Origin: Acidimicrobiaceae bacterium
Lineage (GTDB): Bacteria > Actinomycetota > Acidimicrobiia > Acidimicrobiales > Palsa-688
Length of the DNA stretch: 11,558 bases
Assembly (NCBI GenBank): GCA_027334785.1
Contig: DAHWQF010000059.1
Span: forward strand, 1 to 11,558
Reading direction: 5' to 3'
A program made the translations under genes and the position numbers. Position 1 is the stretch's first letter; each line of letters begins with the position of its first letter. Shown in pieces: positions 5,554 to 11,558 of this stretch. The notes under the pieces are model-generated. The model was given only the letters and a program-made list of their open reading frames with translations. It did no database searches and was not told the DNA's origin.

Positions 5554-7947
5554 CTAGCTGAGGAGAGACTCGTCGAAGACGATGCCCCGCCCACCACAGG
5601 TGGGGCACGTCTCCGAGTACGACTCGACCAGGCCTTCCGAGATGCGCTTGCGGGTCATCTCCACCAGGCCCAGTTCTGATATGTCGAACACTTGGGTGCG
5701 CGTTTTGTCGCGCGCCAATGCCTCCCGGAAAGTGCGGATGACCTCGCTTCGGTTAGCCGGGATTTCCATGTCGATGAAGTCGATCACGATGATCCCGCCG
5801 ATATCGCGGAGCCGGAGCTGGCGGGCGATCTCGTCGGCCGCCTCGAGGTTGTTGCGGAACACCGTCTCCTCGAGGTTGGAAGTCCCGACATTTTTGCCGG
5901 TGTTGACGTCGATAACAGTCAGCGCTTCGGTTCGCTCGATTATGATCGAACCGCCCGAAGGCAACCAGACCTTCCGGTCCAAAGCCTTGTGCACCTGCTC
6001 GTGGACCCTAAAGCGCTCGAAGAGCGGCAGGGGTTCGGCCGCCGGGTCCACCAGCTCGACGCGGTCGGCGAGCTCGGGGGTGATGCTGGAGACGTACTCC
6101 TTAACCTGGGCATGGAGGTTGGGGTCGTCGATCACGACACCTCGGTAGTCGCGGTTGAACTCCTCACGGATCACCCGCACCGCCAGGTCCGGCTCCCGGT
6201 AGAGGAGCTGGGGGGCGCGAGATGTCTTGGCGAGCTCCTGGACGTTGTCCCACTGGCGCAGCAAGCGAGCGACGTCTCTCCCCAGTTCCTCGGCGCTGGC
6301 CCCGTCCGCCGCGGTCCGCACGATCAATCCGTGGCCGGCCGGCTTCACGTCATCGAGGATCTTGCGCAAGCGCCGGCGCTCGTCGTCGGCTAGGCGCTTG
6401 GAGATCCCATAAGTCTCGCTCTCGGGGATCAGCACCACGAAGCGGCCAGGCAAGGACACCTCCTGGGTGAGGCGGGCGCCCTTAGTGCCGATCGGGTTCT
6501 TGGTCACCTGGCAGATAATGCTTTGCCCGGTACGCAGGAGCTGTTCGATCCGGGCGTCCCTCGCCGCACCGCCCAAATGCCCCCGGGTGGGCTTCGAGTC
6601 GTCTTCGCCGGCTGGGCCGACCTCGTCTTCGTCGTAGCGCAGGTCGCCGCGGTACAGAACCGCGTTTTTGGGTGTCCCGATGTCGACGAAAGCGGCCTCC
6701 ATACCAGGAAGGACGTTTTGGACCCGGCCAAGGTAGATGTTGCCGTCGATCTGGGTGGTGTCGTCCGCGGGGCGCGACACGTAGTGCTCTATCAGCGTTC
6801 TGCCCTCGAGGACGGCTATCTGGGTCGCGGTCGGGCCGACGTGTACCACCATCAGGTAACGCCCGAGTGGCCGGCTGCGGCGCTCGCCTCGGCGGGACCT
6901 CCCCTGGCCGGGACGTTCACCGAGATCCAACGTGGACGTCCTCTGAGCCCGGCCCTCAGTGGGGACGGTTCCGCCCCCGCCGCCGGCAGCGGCCCCAGAC
7001 CAGGCGGCAGCCGTGGTGCCGGCAGCACCCGTGCCCGCGGTCGTGCCCGCAGCGCCCGCAGCACCTGCACCTGTCGCGGCCGGCGAGACGGCGTCCGCCG
7101 GGCCTACACCCTCGGCCGCCGCTCCCGCCCCGCGGCTGCGCCGGCGAGGACGGCTGCCACTTCGGCCGATGGCGTCTTCACCCTGAGGCCCGGCCGCTCC
7201 CGATGCTCGAGGGACGCCGGCCCCCTCTCTCGGGCGCGGCCTACGTTTGGGCAGGGGCGGCGACCCCGGGCGAGTGTCGCCGATCTTCGGCTTGCGGGGC
7301 TCGGCCGGCGCCGGCCGGGTCTCTCCGGTGGCGAGGGCTCCATTGCTTGACACCGGGCCACTACCCACCGGGCCACTACCCACCGGGCCGGCAGGCACTG
7401 GGCCGGACAACACTGGGCCGGACGACACTGGGCCACCCGGCGCCCGCCCTGAAGCAACCGCCTCACCGGGCAGGCCGTCAGGTACCGCGCTCGCCGGCAC
7501 GGGGCTCGCCGGCACGGGGTTCGCCGGTACTGCCGGGCCTTCTGCTACTGGGCCTTCTGCTACTGGGCCCTCTGCTACTGGGCCCTCTATGACTGCGCGG
7601 GCGCCGGCAGGACGCGCCTCCGCCAAGCGCTCAGGCTCCTTGGCTCCTTCCTGGCGGCTGGTAGGGGAGGTGGGCTCTTGTGGAGCGGCTTCGGCGTCTT
7701 CGCCACGGGCCCTGGAGCCGTCGAGGCCAAACGCTTCGCGCTCGCTCCCAGCACGACGGCCTCGCCCTCCCCGTGAACCTCGCCGGCGGCGGCGCATTTT
7801 GCCGTGGGTGCCGGCTACATCTTCCGAGACATCGAGAGGGGCTGGCCCGAAGTGTTCCCCAGCACCATCGGGGCCGCCGCTAACGCTGTTTTCTTTGCTG
7901 CCAGCTCCGCTGGCTTCACCTGCTGCGCCGAGCAGTTGTTCCGACAT
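5554..7947 (-). CDS. rng: Ribonuclease E/G with long disordered N-terminal extension
   Basis: This 797-residue endoribonuclease cleaves single-stranded RNA in rRNA/tRNA maturation and mRNA decay. The catalytic core is in the C-terminal half: RNase E/G start RYLMVVHVGPTATQIAVLEG (363-382), S1 RNA-binding domain near 402-437 (GNIYLGRVQNVLPGMEAAF), catalytic aspartates in VIDVNTG (679-685) and IDFIDM (722-727), and the zinc-link CPTCGGRG (781-788). It stops 9 residues after that, so there is no C-terminal tail. The first 360 residues are low complexity: a basic patch RRRRRGSRGGRGRR (52-65) likely binding RNA, pentapeptide repeats (119-199), and an Ala/Gly-rich stretch. The ATG at 7947 is chosen because GGGAAG lies six bases upstream. 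A GTG at 8031 in the same frame has no ribosome binding site. The catalytic assignment is firm; whether to name it RNase E or G is open. Confidence 0.95.
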   Translation of the reverse strand: MSEQLLGAAGEASGAGSKENSVSGGPDGAGEHFGPAPLDVSEDVAGTHGKMRRRRRGSRGGRGRRAGSEREAFGLDGSRARGEDAEAAPQEPTSPTSRQEGAKEPERLAEARPAGARAVIEGPVAEGPVAEGPVAEGPAVPANPVPASPVPASAVPDGLPGEAVASGRAPGGPVSSGPVLSGPVPAGPVGSGPVGSGPVSSNGALATGETRPAPAEPRKPKIGDTRPGSPPLPKRRPRPREGAGVPRASGAAGPQGEDAIGRSGSRPRRRSRGAGAAAEGVGPADAVSPAATGAGAAGAAGTTAGTGAAGTTAAAWSGAAAGGGGGTVPTEGRAQRTSTLDLGERPGQGRSRRGERRSRPLGRYLMVVHVGPTATQIAVLEGRTLIEHYVSRPADDTTQIDGNIYLGRVQNVLPGMEAAFVDIGTPKNAVLYRGDLRYDEDEVGPAGEDDSKPTRGHLGGAARDARIEQLLRTGQSIICQVTKNPIGTKGARLTQEVSLPGRFVVLIPESETYGISKRLADDERRRLRKILDDVKPAGHGLIVRTAADGASAEELGRDVARLLRQWDNVQELAKTSRAPQLLYREPDLAVRVIREEFNRDYRGVVIDDPNLHAQVKEYVSSITPELADRVELVDPAAEPLPLFERFRVHEQVHKALDRKVWLPSGGSIIIERTEALTVIDVNTGKNVGTSNLEETVFRNNLEAADEIARQLRLRDIGGIIVIDFIDMEIPANRSEVIRTFREALARDKTRTQVFDISELGLVEMTRKRISEGLVESYSETCPTCGGRGIVFDESLLS
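7351..7440 (-). repeat. Six 15-bp tandem repeats in rng (GPV pentapeptides)
   Basis: Six exact-length 15-bp units starting CAC(C/T)GGGCC on the plus strand encode PGGPV, SSGPV, LSGPV, PAGPV, GSGPV and GSGPV (residues 170-199). The last two units are identical in DNA, a sign of recent slippage or unequal crossover. Confidence 0.9.
7486..7530 (-). repeat. Three 15-bp tandem repeats in rng (VPAxx pentapeptides)
   Basis: Three diverged 15-bp units encode VPANP, VPASP and VPASA (residues 140-154). They lie between the two GPV-type arrays and share their 15-bp period. Confidence 0.8.
7535..7594 (-). repeat. Four 15-bp tandem repeats in rng (VAEGP pentapeptides)
   Basis: Four 15-bp units of the form GGGCC(T/C)TCTGCTACT on the plus strand, the last diverged, encode VIEGP then three VAEGP (residues 119-138). 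The first two units are identical. Confidence 0.9.
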
Positions 7948-8546
7948 CGAGAACTTCCCTTCCAGGCCGGCACGCGTTGGCGCGCGCCCGGCGTAGGTCG
8001 TGGCAAAGGCGCGCGGGAACGGCGGGGGCACACCGGTCGCGCGACGGCGCCTACGGTCATAGGAACAAAAACCTCTGGGCTATCGCCCTCAGCCGACCCC
8101 GCACTAAGAGCAACCCGGCCGTGGCGGGAAGGCTCCCTATGTACTGGGCCCGAGTCCCTCGTCGTTCGTAGCTGGGCCCTGGGCGGGCCGCCAGCCCGCG
8201 CCAGTTGGCGGAGTGAAGGGGCCACTGGGAGGCAGGGCGAGCTGCCCGGCCCGAAAAGCTCCCTCATGCGACCGCGCAAGCGGTGCCACAGCCCGTTCAT
8301 CGTCGTCCCACCGGCCAGTGCCGCCTCCAGGAACCTTCTCCCGGTTGTCGCGCGTAAAACGTCTTCTTGCCGAACCCAAGGCGCGACCCCAACCAGGTCA
8401 AGGTCGCCTGTCGTGGCACTGAGCCGACGGCTCTCGAAGAGAACGGGCAGCTGAAAGACGAGGTCATCTCACTTCCCGAGTCTACCGAAGGAGCCGGGCG
8501 CGACTTGCGGACCTATCTTTAACGCCGGCTGAGGGCTAGCTGAGCA
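7948..8546 (-). other. About 600-base gap between rodA and rng; probable long rng leader
   Basis: No convincing gene is seen on either strand. Frames that stay open have no recognisable domains, and some overlap rng. The gap holds several small perfect inverted repeats: AGCTGA/TCAGCT across the rodA stop (8538-8552), GAGCC/GGCTC (8421-8433) beside a CTCT/AGAG hairpin, GCGGGC/GCCCGC (8183-8199), and GGGC/GCCC with a GATA loop (8077-8088) followed five bases later by TTTTT on the minus strand. A TTGACC box is present near 8400, but no -10 box sits at the correct distance. RNase E genes elsewhere carry long self-regulating leaders, so a structured leader is a reasonable inference. A decayed gene is also possible. 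Confidence 0.45.
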
Positions 8547-9749
8547 TCAGCTGAAGCGGCGCATCCGGACGTTTTGCACGAGCCCCACCGCCACCCAGTC
8601 GACGACCATGGCAGAGCCCCCATAGCTCATGAACGGCAGGGTTATACCTGCCACCGGCATTATGCCCATGGTCATCCCGACGTTCTCGAAGACCTGGAAC
8701 GTGATCAGGCAGAGCGCGCCCGTGCAGATGAGGGTCCCCGCCAGGTCCCTTGACAATGTGGCCGCTCGCCAGGTGCGCCATACGATCAGGCCGAACAACG
8801 CCAAGAGCAAGGCGGAGCCAGCGAAGCCGAACTGCTCGGCTGCCGCGGTGAAGATGAAGTCGGTGGACTGGTTAGGCACGTACGACAGGTCGGTCATCTG
8901 GCCCCGGAAGAGGCCCCGGCCGTACAACCCCCCGTTGGCGATGGCAACCTTGGACTGGTCGAGGTTGTACTCGATGGTCTGCGCGTAGGGGTTCGAGCTG
9001 CTGACACTGCCCTGGGAGAGGCCGCTCGGCGCGTGCAGGAACGTCGTGAGACGGTCCCGCTGGTACTGCTTCAACAGGCCGGACTGCAGCACTCCGACGA
9101 TCGCAACGATGGCCAGGATGGTGAGCACGACCATGTGCCGGCCCTTGGTCCCACCCATGAGCAGCATCCCGACCATGACGACCCCGAGGACGATGGCGCT
9201 CCCGAGGGCGTCTTGTTTGAAGATGAGCAGGAGCGGGAGGGCCGAGAGGCCGAGCACGAGGAGGAGCACCCTGATGGAGATGGCCCCCTTGCGGCCGGCG
9301 AGGAGGGCAGCCAGAGACAGGGTGAGGGTGATCTTGGCGAACTCGGACGGCTCGAACTGGAAGGGCCCGACCTGGATCCACGACTGCGCCCCGAGGATCC
9401 TGTGCCCGATGACCAGCGCGGCTGCCAGCATCAAGACGGACCCTGCATAGAGGACTGGTGCCCAGGACAGGTAGCGCTTGTAGTCGAACACGAGCGTGGC
9501 GGCGAAAGCGGCGACACCGAGGACGGCCCAGATCGCCTGCCGCTCGAGCTCGGCCTTCGGGTTTGTCCCCGACAGCGCCAGAGGGTAGCGGGTCGTGGCG
9601 TACACCATGATGACCCCGACGAGGGTGACGGCGCCCGCCGCGAGCAGGAGCAACGGGTCGAAGTGACGCCAAGCGGGGCTGGTGGCCACCCTCCGGGGTG
9701 CGGGGGGTGCGCTGGCCTGGGCCGGAGGGGCGGTAGTGGTGAGAGCCAT
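8547..9749 (-). CDS. rodA: RodA, SEDS-family peptidoglycan glycosyltransferase
   Basis: This 400-residue polytopic membrane protein polymerises lipid II into glycan strands during cell elongation, working with PBP2. About ten hydrophobic segments are visible. Family motifs are SWIQVGPFQFEPSEFAKI (123-140), QSKVAIANGGLYGRGL in the large outer loop (265-280), TDFIF with the probable catalytic Asp (296-300), and FENVGMTMGIMPVAGITLP then SYGGS (354-379). The ATG at 9749 shares one base with the mrdA stop (TGATG), so translation is coupled. A TTG at 9755 would add two residues. In the usual KQPDLGT motif this protein reads KQDALGS (178-184), so the conserved Asp is displaced by one position. RodA rather than FtsW is chosen from its pairing with mrdA. 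Confidence 0.94.
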   Translation of the reverse strand: MALTTTAPPAQASAPPAPRRVATSPAWRHFDPLLLLAAGAVTLVGVIMVYATTRYPLALSGTNPKAELERQAIWAVLGVAAFAATLVFDYKRYLSWAPVLYAGSVLMLAAALVIGHRILGAQSWIQVGPFQFEPSEFAKITLTLSLAALLAGRKGAISIRVLLLVLGLSALPLLLIFKQDALGSAIVLGVVMVGMLLMGGTKGRHMVVLTILAIVAIVGVLQSGLLKQYQRDRLTTFLHAPSGLSQGSVSSSNPYAQTIEYNLDQSKVAIANGGLYGRGLFRGQMTDLSYVPNQSTDFIFTAAAEQFGFAGSALLLALFGLIVWRTWRAATLSRDLAGTLICTGALCLITFQVFENVGMTMGIMPVAGITLPFMSYGGSAMVVDWVAVGLVQNVRMRRFS

Positions 9750-11558
9750 CAGCAACCGGGCGGGATGGTCGAGGTGGCACTGGCTGGCGGGCCAGCACCT
9801 GGCTTATCGAGGCCGAAGAGCGTCCAGTACTCCTGGGCTACAGCCGGCGCCGCGGTACAAGCCCCGTAGCCGGCCTGCTCGAAGAAGGCGTCCACAACAA
9901 AGCGCGGGCTGGTGGCGGGTGCGAAGCTCGTGAAGACGGACGTGTCCTGTATGTACTTGGGCCAGCCCACCTGGTTGTAGTAGGGGCCCACCTGGGCAGT
10001 ACCGGTCTTGCCCGCCACCGGGTACTTGGAGAGAGGGAAGTTCTGGAAAGCCCCGTAGGCCGTGCCCGACGGGTTGGCCGTCACACCCTCGAAGCCGGCG
10101 AGCATGGCTGCCCGGTCCGCCGCGCTGGGTATCTGGACGTGGTTCTTCACCTGCGGCCTGAACAGCTTCAGGATCTTGCCGTTGGGCCGGCCGTTGGCCC
10201 CGGGGGCCTCCACCGCGAGGGCGACCGCGGGCACATAGAGCGCGCCCCCGTTGGCGAAGGCCGAGTAGGCGTTGGCGAGCTGAAGGGGGGTCACCTCGTC
10301 CTGGCCTTGGCCGATGGCCTCTTGGATCTCCTGGCCAGGGTCGAAGTACGAGTTGGGGTAGGCCTTGGGGTACTGCGCGTGCTCCTTGGTGAGCACCTGC
10401 TGGCTCGGCACGATCCCCGGTGCCTCTCCCGGCAGGGCCACGCCCGTGTATTTGCCAAGGCCGTACTCGGCCGCGATCTTCTGGAGGTACTCAGGGTGGT
10501 TTTTGTCGTTGACCCACATCTGCCAGAACTGGTACCCGAGCGAGTAGAAGTAGGCGTCGTCGGACTCGGTGATCGCCTGCTGCAAGTCGACGTAGCCGAG
10601 CGAGACATTCGCGTTGTCATGGAAGGTCTGGCCGCCTACGGTGATGCCGCCCAAGTCGTGATAGTAGTAGTAAGGGCTACGGAGGCCGTAGTCGAGATCG
10701 GCCGTCGCGGTGATCAGCTTGAAGGCCGAGCCCGTCTCGGTGGCGAGGGAGATGGCCCGGTCCTCGAGAGGGAAATGGTTGGCGGGGTTGTTGTAGTAAT
10801 TCCACTTTGCCTGGCTGATCCCTCCTATGAAGTCGGAGGGGTTGAAATCCGGATAGGTGGCGAGGGCGAGGAGCTGGCCGTTGCGAGGGTTTTCGACGAC
10901 CATGGCGGCCGCTGGCGACCGGTACAGGTGCCCGCTCGCCGGGTCAACCTGGGTACGGGCGTTTTTGGTCCAGTCTTGCAGGGCGGTCATCGCCGCCCGC
11001 TGGTCTGTCAGCGAGATCGAAAGGACGATGCTGTCCCCGGCTACGGGGGGCGTGTAGCTAGCAACACCGAGGACCTGGCCCTGGGCGTTAACCTCCTCGA
11101 CCTCCTTGCCCGGGATGCCGCGCAAGTACTTCTCCATGCTTGCCTCGATCCCCGCTTGGCCAAACTGAGAGGTCGTCGTGTAGCAGGGGATCCCCTTGGC
11201 GCACATCTGGGACTTGTCGGCGCTGTACTCCGAGCCGGTGATCTGGCTCACGTAGCCGACGATGTTGGCCGTGAGCGAACCGTAAGGGTAGTAGCGGACA
11301 GGCTCGGCCGTCACGGTAACGCCAGGTAACAGCTTCTGGTTTTCGTAGATAGAGAGCGCGACCGAGTTGCTCACGCCTTCTGCCACCGGCACCGGCTGGT
11401 AGGGGGAGTACTGGGGGTTGGCGATCGCCGCCTTGACCTGCGCGACAGGCTCGTCGAGTACTGCCGCCAGCTCGCCAACTATGCCCGGGTGCTCTGTGAC
11501 GGCGTCGGGCTGTACCTCTACCACCTGCTCGATGTGGTTGCCCGCGAGCAGCTGGCCG
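9749..11558 (-). CDS. mrdA: Penicillin-binding protein 2, elongation transpeptidase (5' end beyond window)
   Basis: This class B PBP crosslinks peptidoglycan in the elongasome with RodA. About 602 residues are visible. The frame is open to the right edge, so the cytoplasmic start, the membrane anchor and about 60-70 residues are missing; the first visible residues (GQLLAGNHIEQ) fit the segment just after the anchor. The PBP dimer domain (LLPGVTVTAEPVRYYP, then GIEASMEKYLRG) precedes the transpeptidase domain. Its motifs are in order: SAFK with the catalytic serine (codon at 10729-10727), SDD as the SxD/N motif (10564-10556), and KTG (10009-10001). The SxD form is usual for PBP2. The GTG at 11524 is not treated as the start because homologous sequence continues upstream. 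The protein ends in a Pro-rich tail with a final Cys. Confidence 0.95.
   Translation of the reverse strand, partial: GQLLAGNHIEQVVEVQPDAVTEHPGIVGELAAVLDEPVAQVKAAIANPQYSPYQPVPVAEGVSNSVALSIYENQKLLPGVTVTAEPVRYYPYGSLTANIVGYVSQITGSEYSADKSQMCAKGIPCYTTTSQFGQAGIEASMEKYLRGIPGKEVEEVNAQGQVLGVASYTPPVAGDSIVLSISLTDQRAAMTALQDWTKNARTQVDPASGHLYRSPAAAMVVENPRNGQLLALATYPDFNPSDFIGGISQAKWNYYNNPANHFPLEDRAISLATETGSAFKLITATADLDYGLRSPYYYYHDLGGITVGGQTFHDNANVSLGYVDLQQAITESDDAYFYSLGYQFWQMWVNDKNHPEYLQKIAAEYGLGKYTGVALPGEAPGIVPSQQVLTKEHAQYPKAYPNSYFDPGQEIQEAIGQGQDEVTPLQLANAYSAFANGGALYVPAVALAVEAPGANGRPNGKILKLFRPQVKNHVQIPSAADRAAMLAGFEGVTANPSGTAYGAFQNFPLSKYPVAGKTGTAQVGPYYNQVGWPKYIQDTSVFTSFAPATSPRFVVDAFFEQAGYGACTAAPAVAQEYWTLFGLDKPGAGPPASATSTIPPGC

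Noticed and set aside
7351..7594. CRISPR-like array
   Set aside because: The repeats are contiguous 15-bp in-frame units without spacers inside rng, so they are coding tandem repeats.
8067..8088. Intrinsic terminator before rng
   Set aside because: The stem is only four base pairs and the T-run is five bases away. It is too weak to call alone and is noted only as part of the gap.
7815..8300. Minus-strand open frame of 161 codons in the rodA-rng gap
   Set aside because: It overlaps the start of rng by about 130 bases in another frame, has no convincing ribosome binding site and an Arg/Pro-rich composition typical of non-coding GC-rich DNA.
9033..9869. Plus-strand open frame of 278 codons opposite rodA
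   Set aside because: It is a Glu/Asp/Gly-rich shadow of a membrane-protein gene, with no recognisable motif.
10139..11329. Plus-strand open frame of 396 codons
   Set aside because: It lies entirely opposite mrdA, whose motifs are intact. Its translation is Val/Gly/Arg/Glu-rich with no domain, as expected for an antisense shadow in GC-rich DNA.

Overview
The window reads as a high-GC, actinobacterial-type chromosome segment (possibly a deep lineage such as Acidimicrobiia; inferred from gene order and protein style, not proven). Every supported gene lies on the minus strand, so transcription runs from high to low coordinates. Both ends are cut inside genes: mrdA at the right edge and an ABC transporter gene at the left edge.

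Right half (about 11558-5554), housekeeping: mrdA (penicillin-binding protein 2, 5' end missing) overlaps rodA by one base (TGATG). The pair forms a cell-elongation transpeptidase/glycosyltransferase module. About 600 bases without a convincing gene follow, then rng, an RNase E/G with a roughly 360-residue disordered N-terminal extension. That extension contains three tracts of 15-bp tandem repeats encoding pentapeptides.

Left half (5545-1), sugar catabolism and uptake: a short-chain dehydrogenase starts only 8 nt after the rng stop. It is followed by an enolase-superfamily (mandelate racemase subgroup) sugar-acid dehydratase-like enzyme, a secreted sugar-binding protein, and a single long reading frame joining a ribose-type ABC permease to its ATPase. 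Dehydrogenase plus acid-sugar dehydratase plus importer suggests a non-phosphorylative sugar oxidation route (sugar to lactone/aldonate to 2-keto-3-deoxy acid). The lactonase, aldolase and regulator would have to lie off the left edge or elsewhere, and the substrate cannot be read from the sequence.

Most unusual points: the in-frame permease-ATPase fusion; the attachment of a sugar operon directly to the 3' end of rng, where rplU/rpmA often follow in related bacteria; a 12-bp perfect hairpin between the binding-protein and transporter genes; a binding protein without a lipobox; a displaced aspartate in RodA; and the pentapeptide repeat arrays in RNase E/G. I found no CRISPR array, tRNA, rRNA or insertion sequence.
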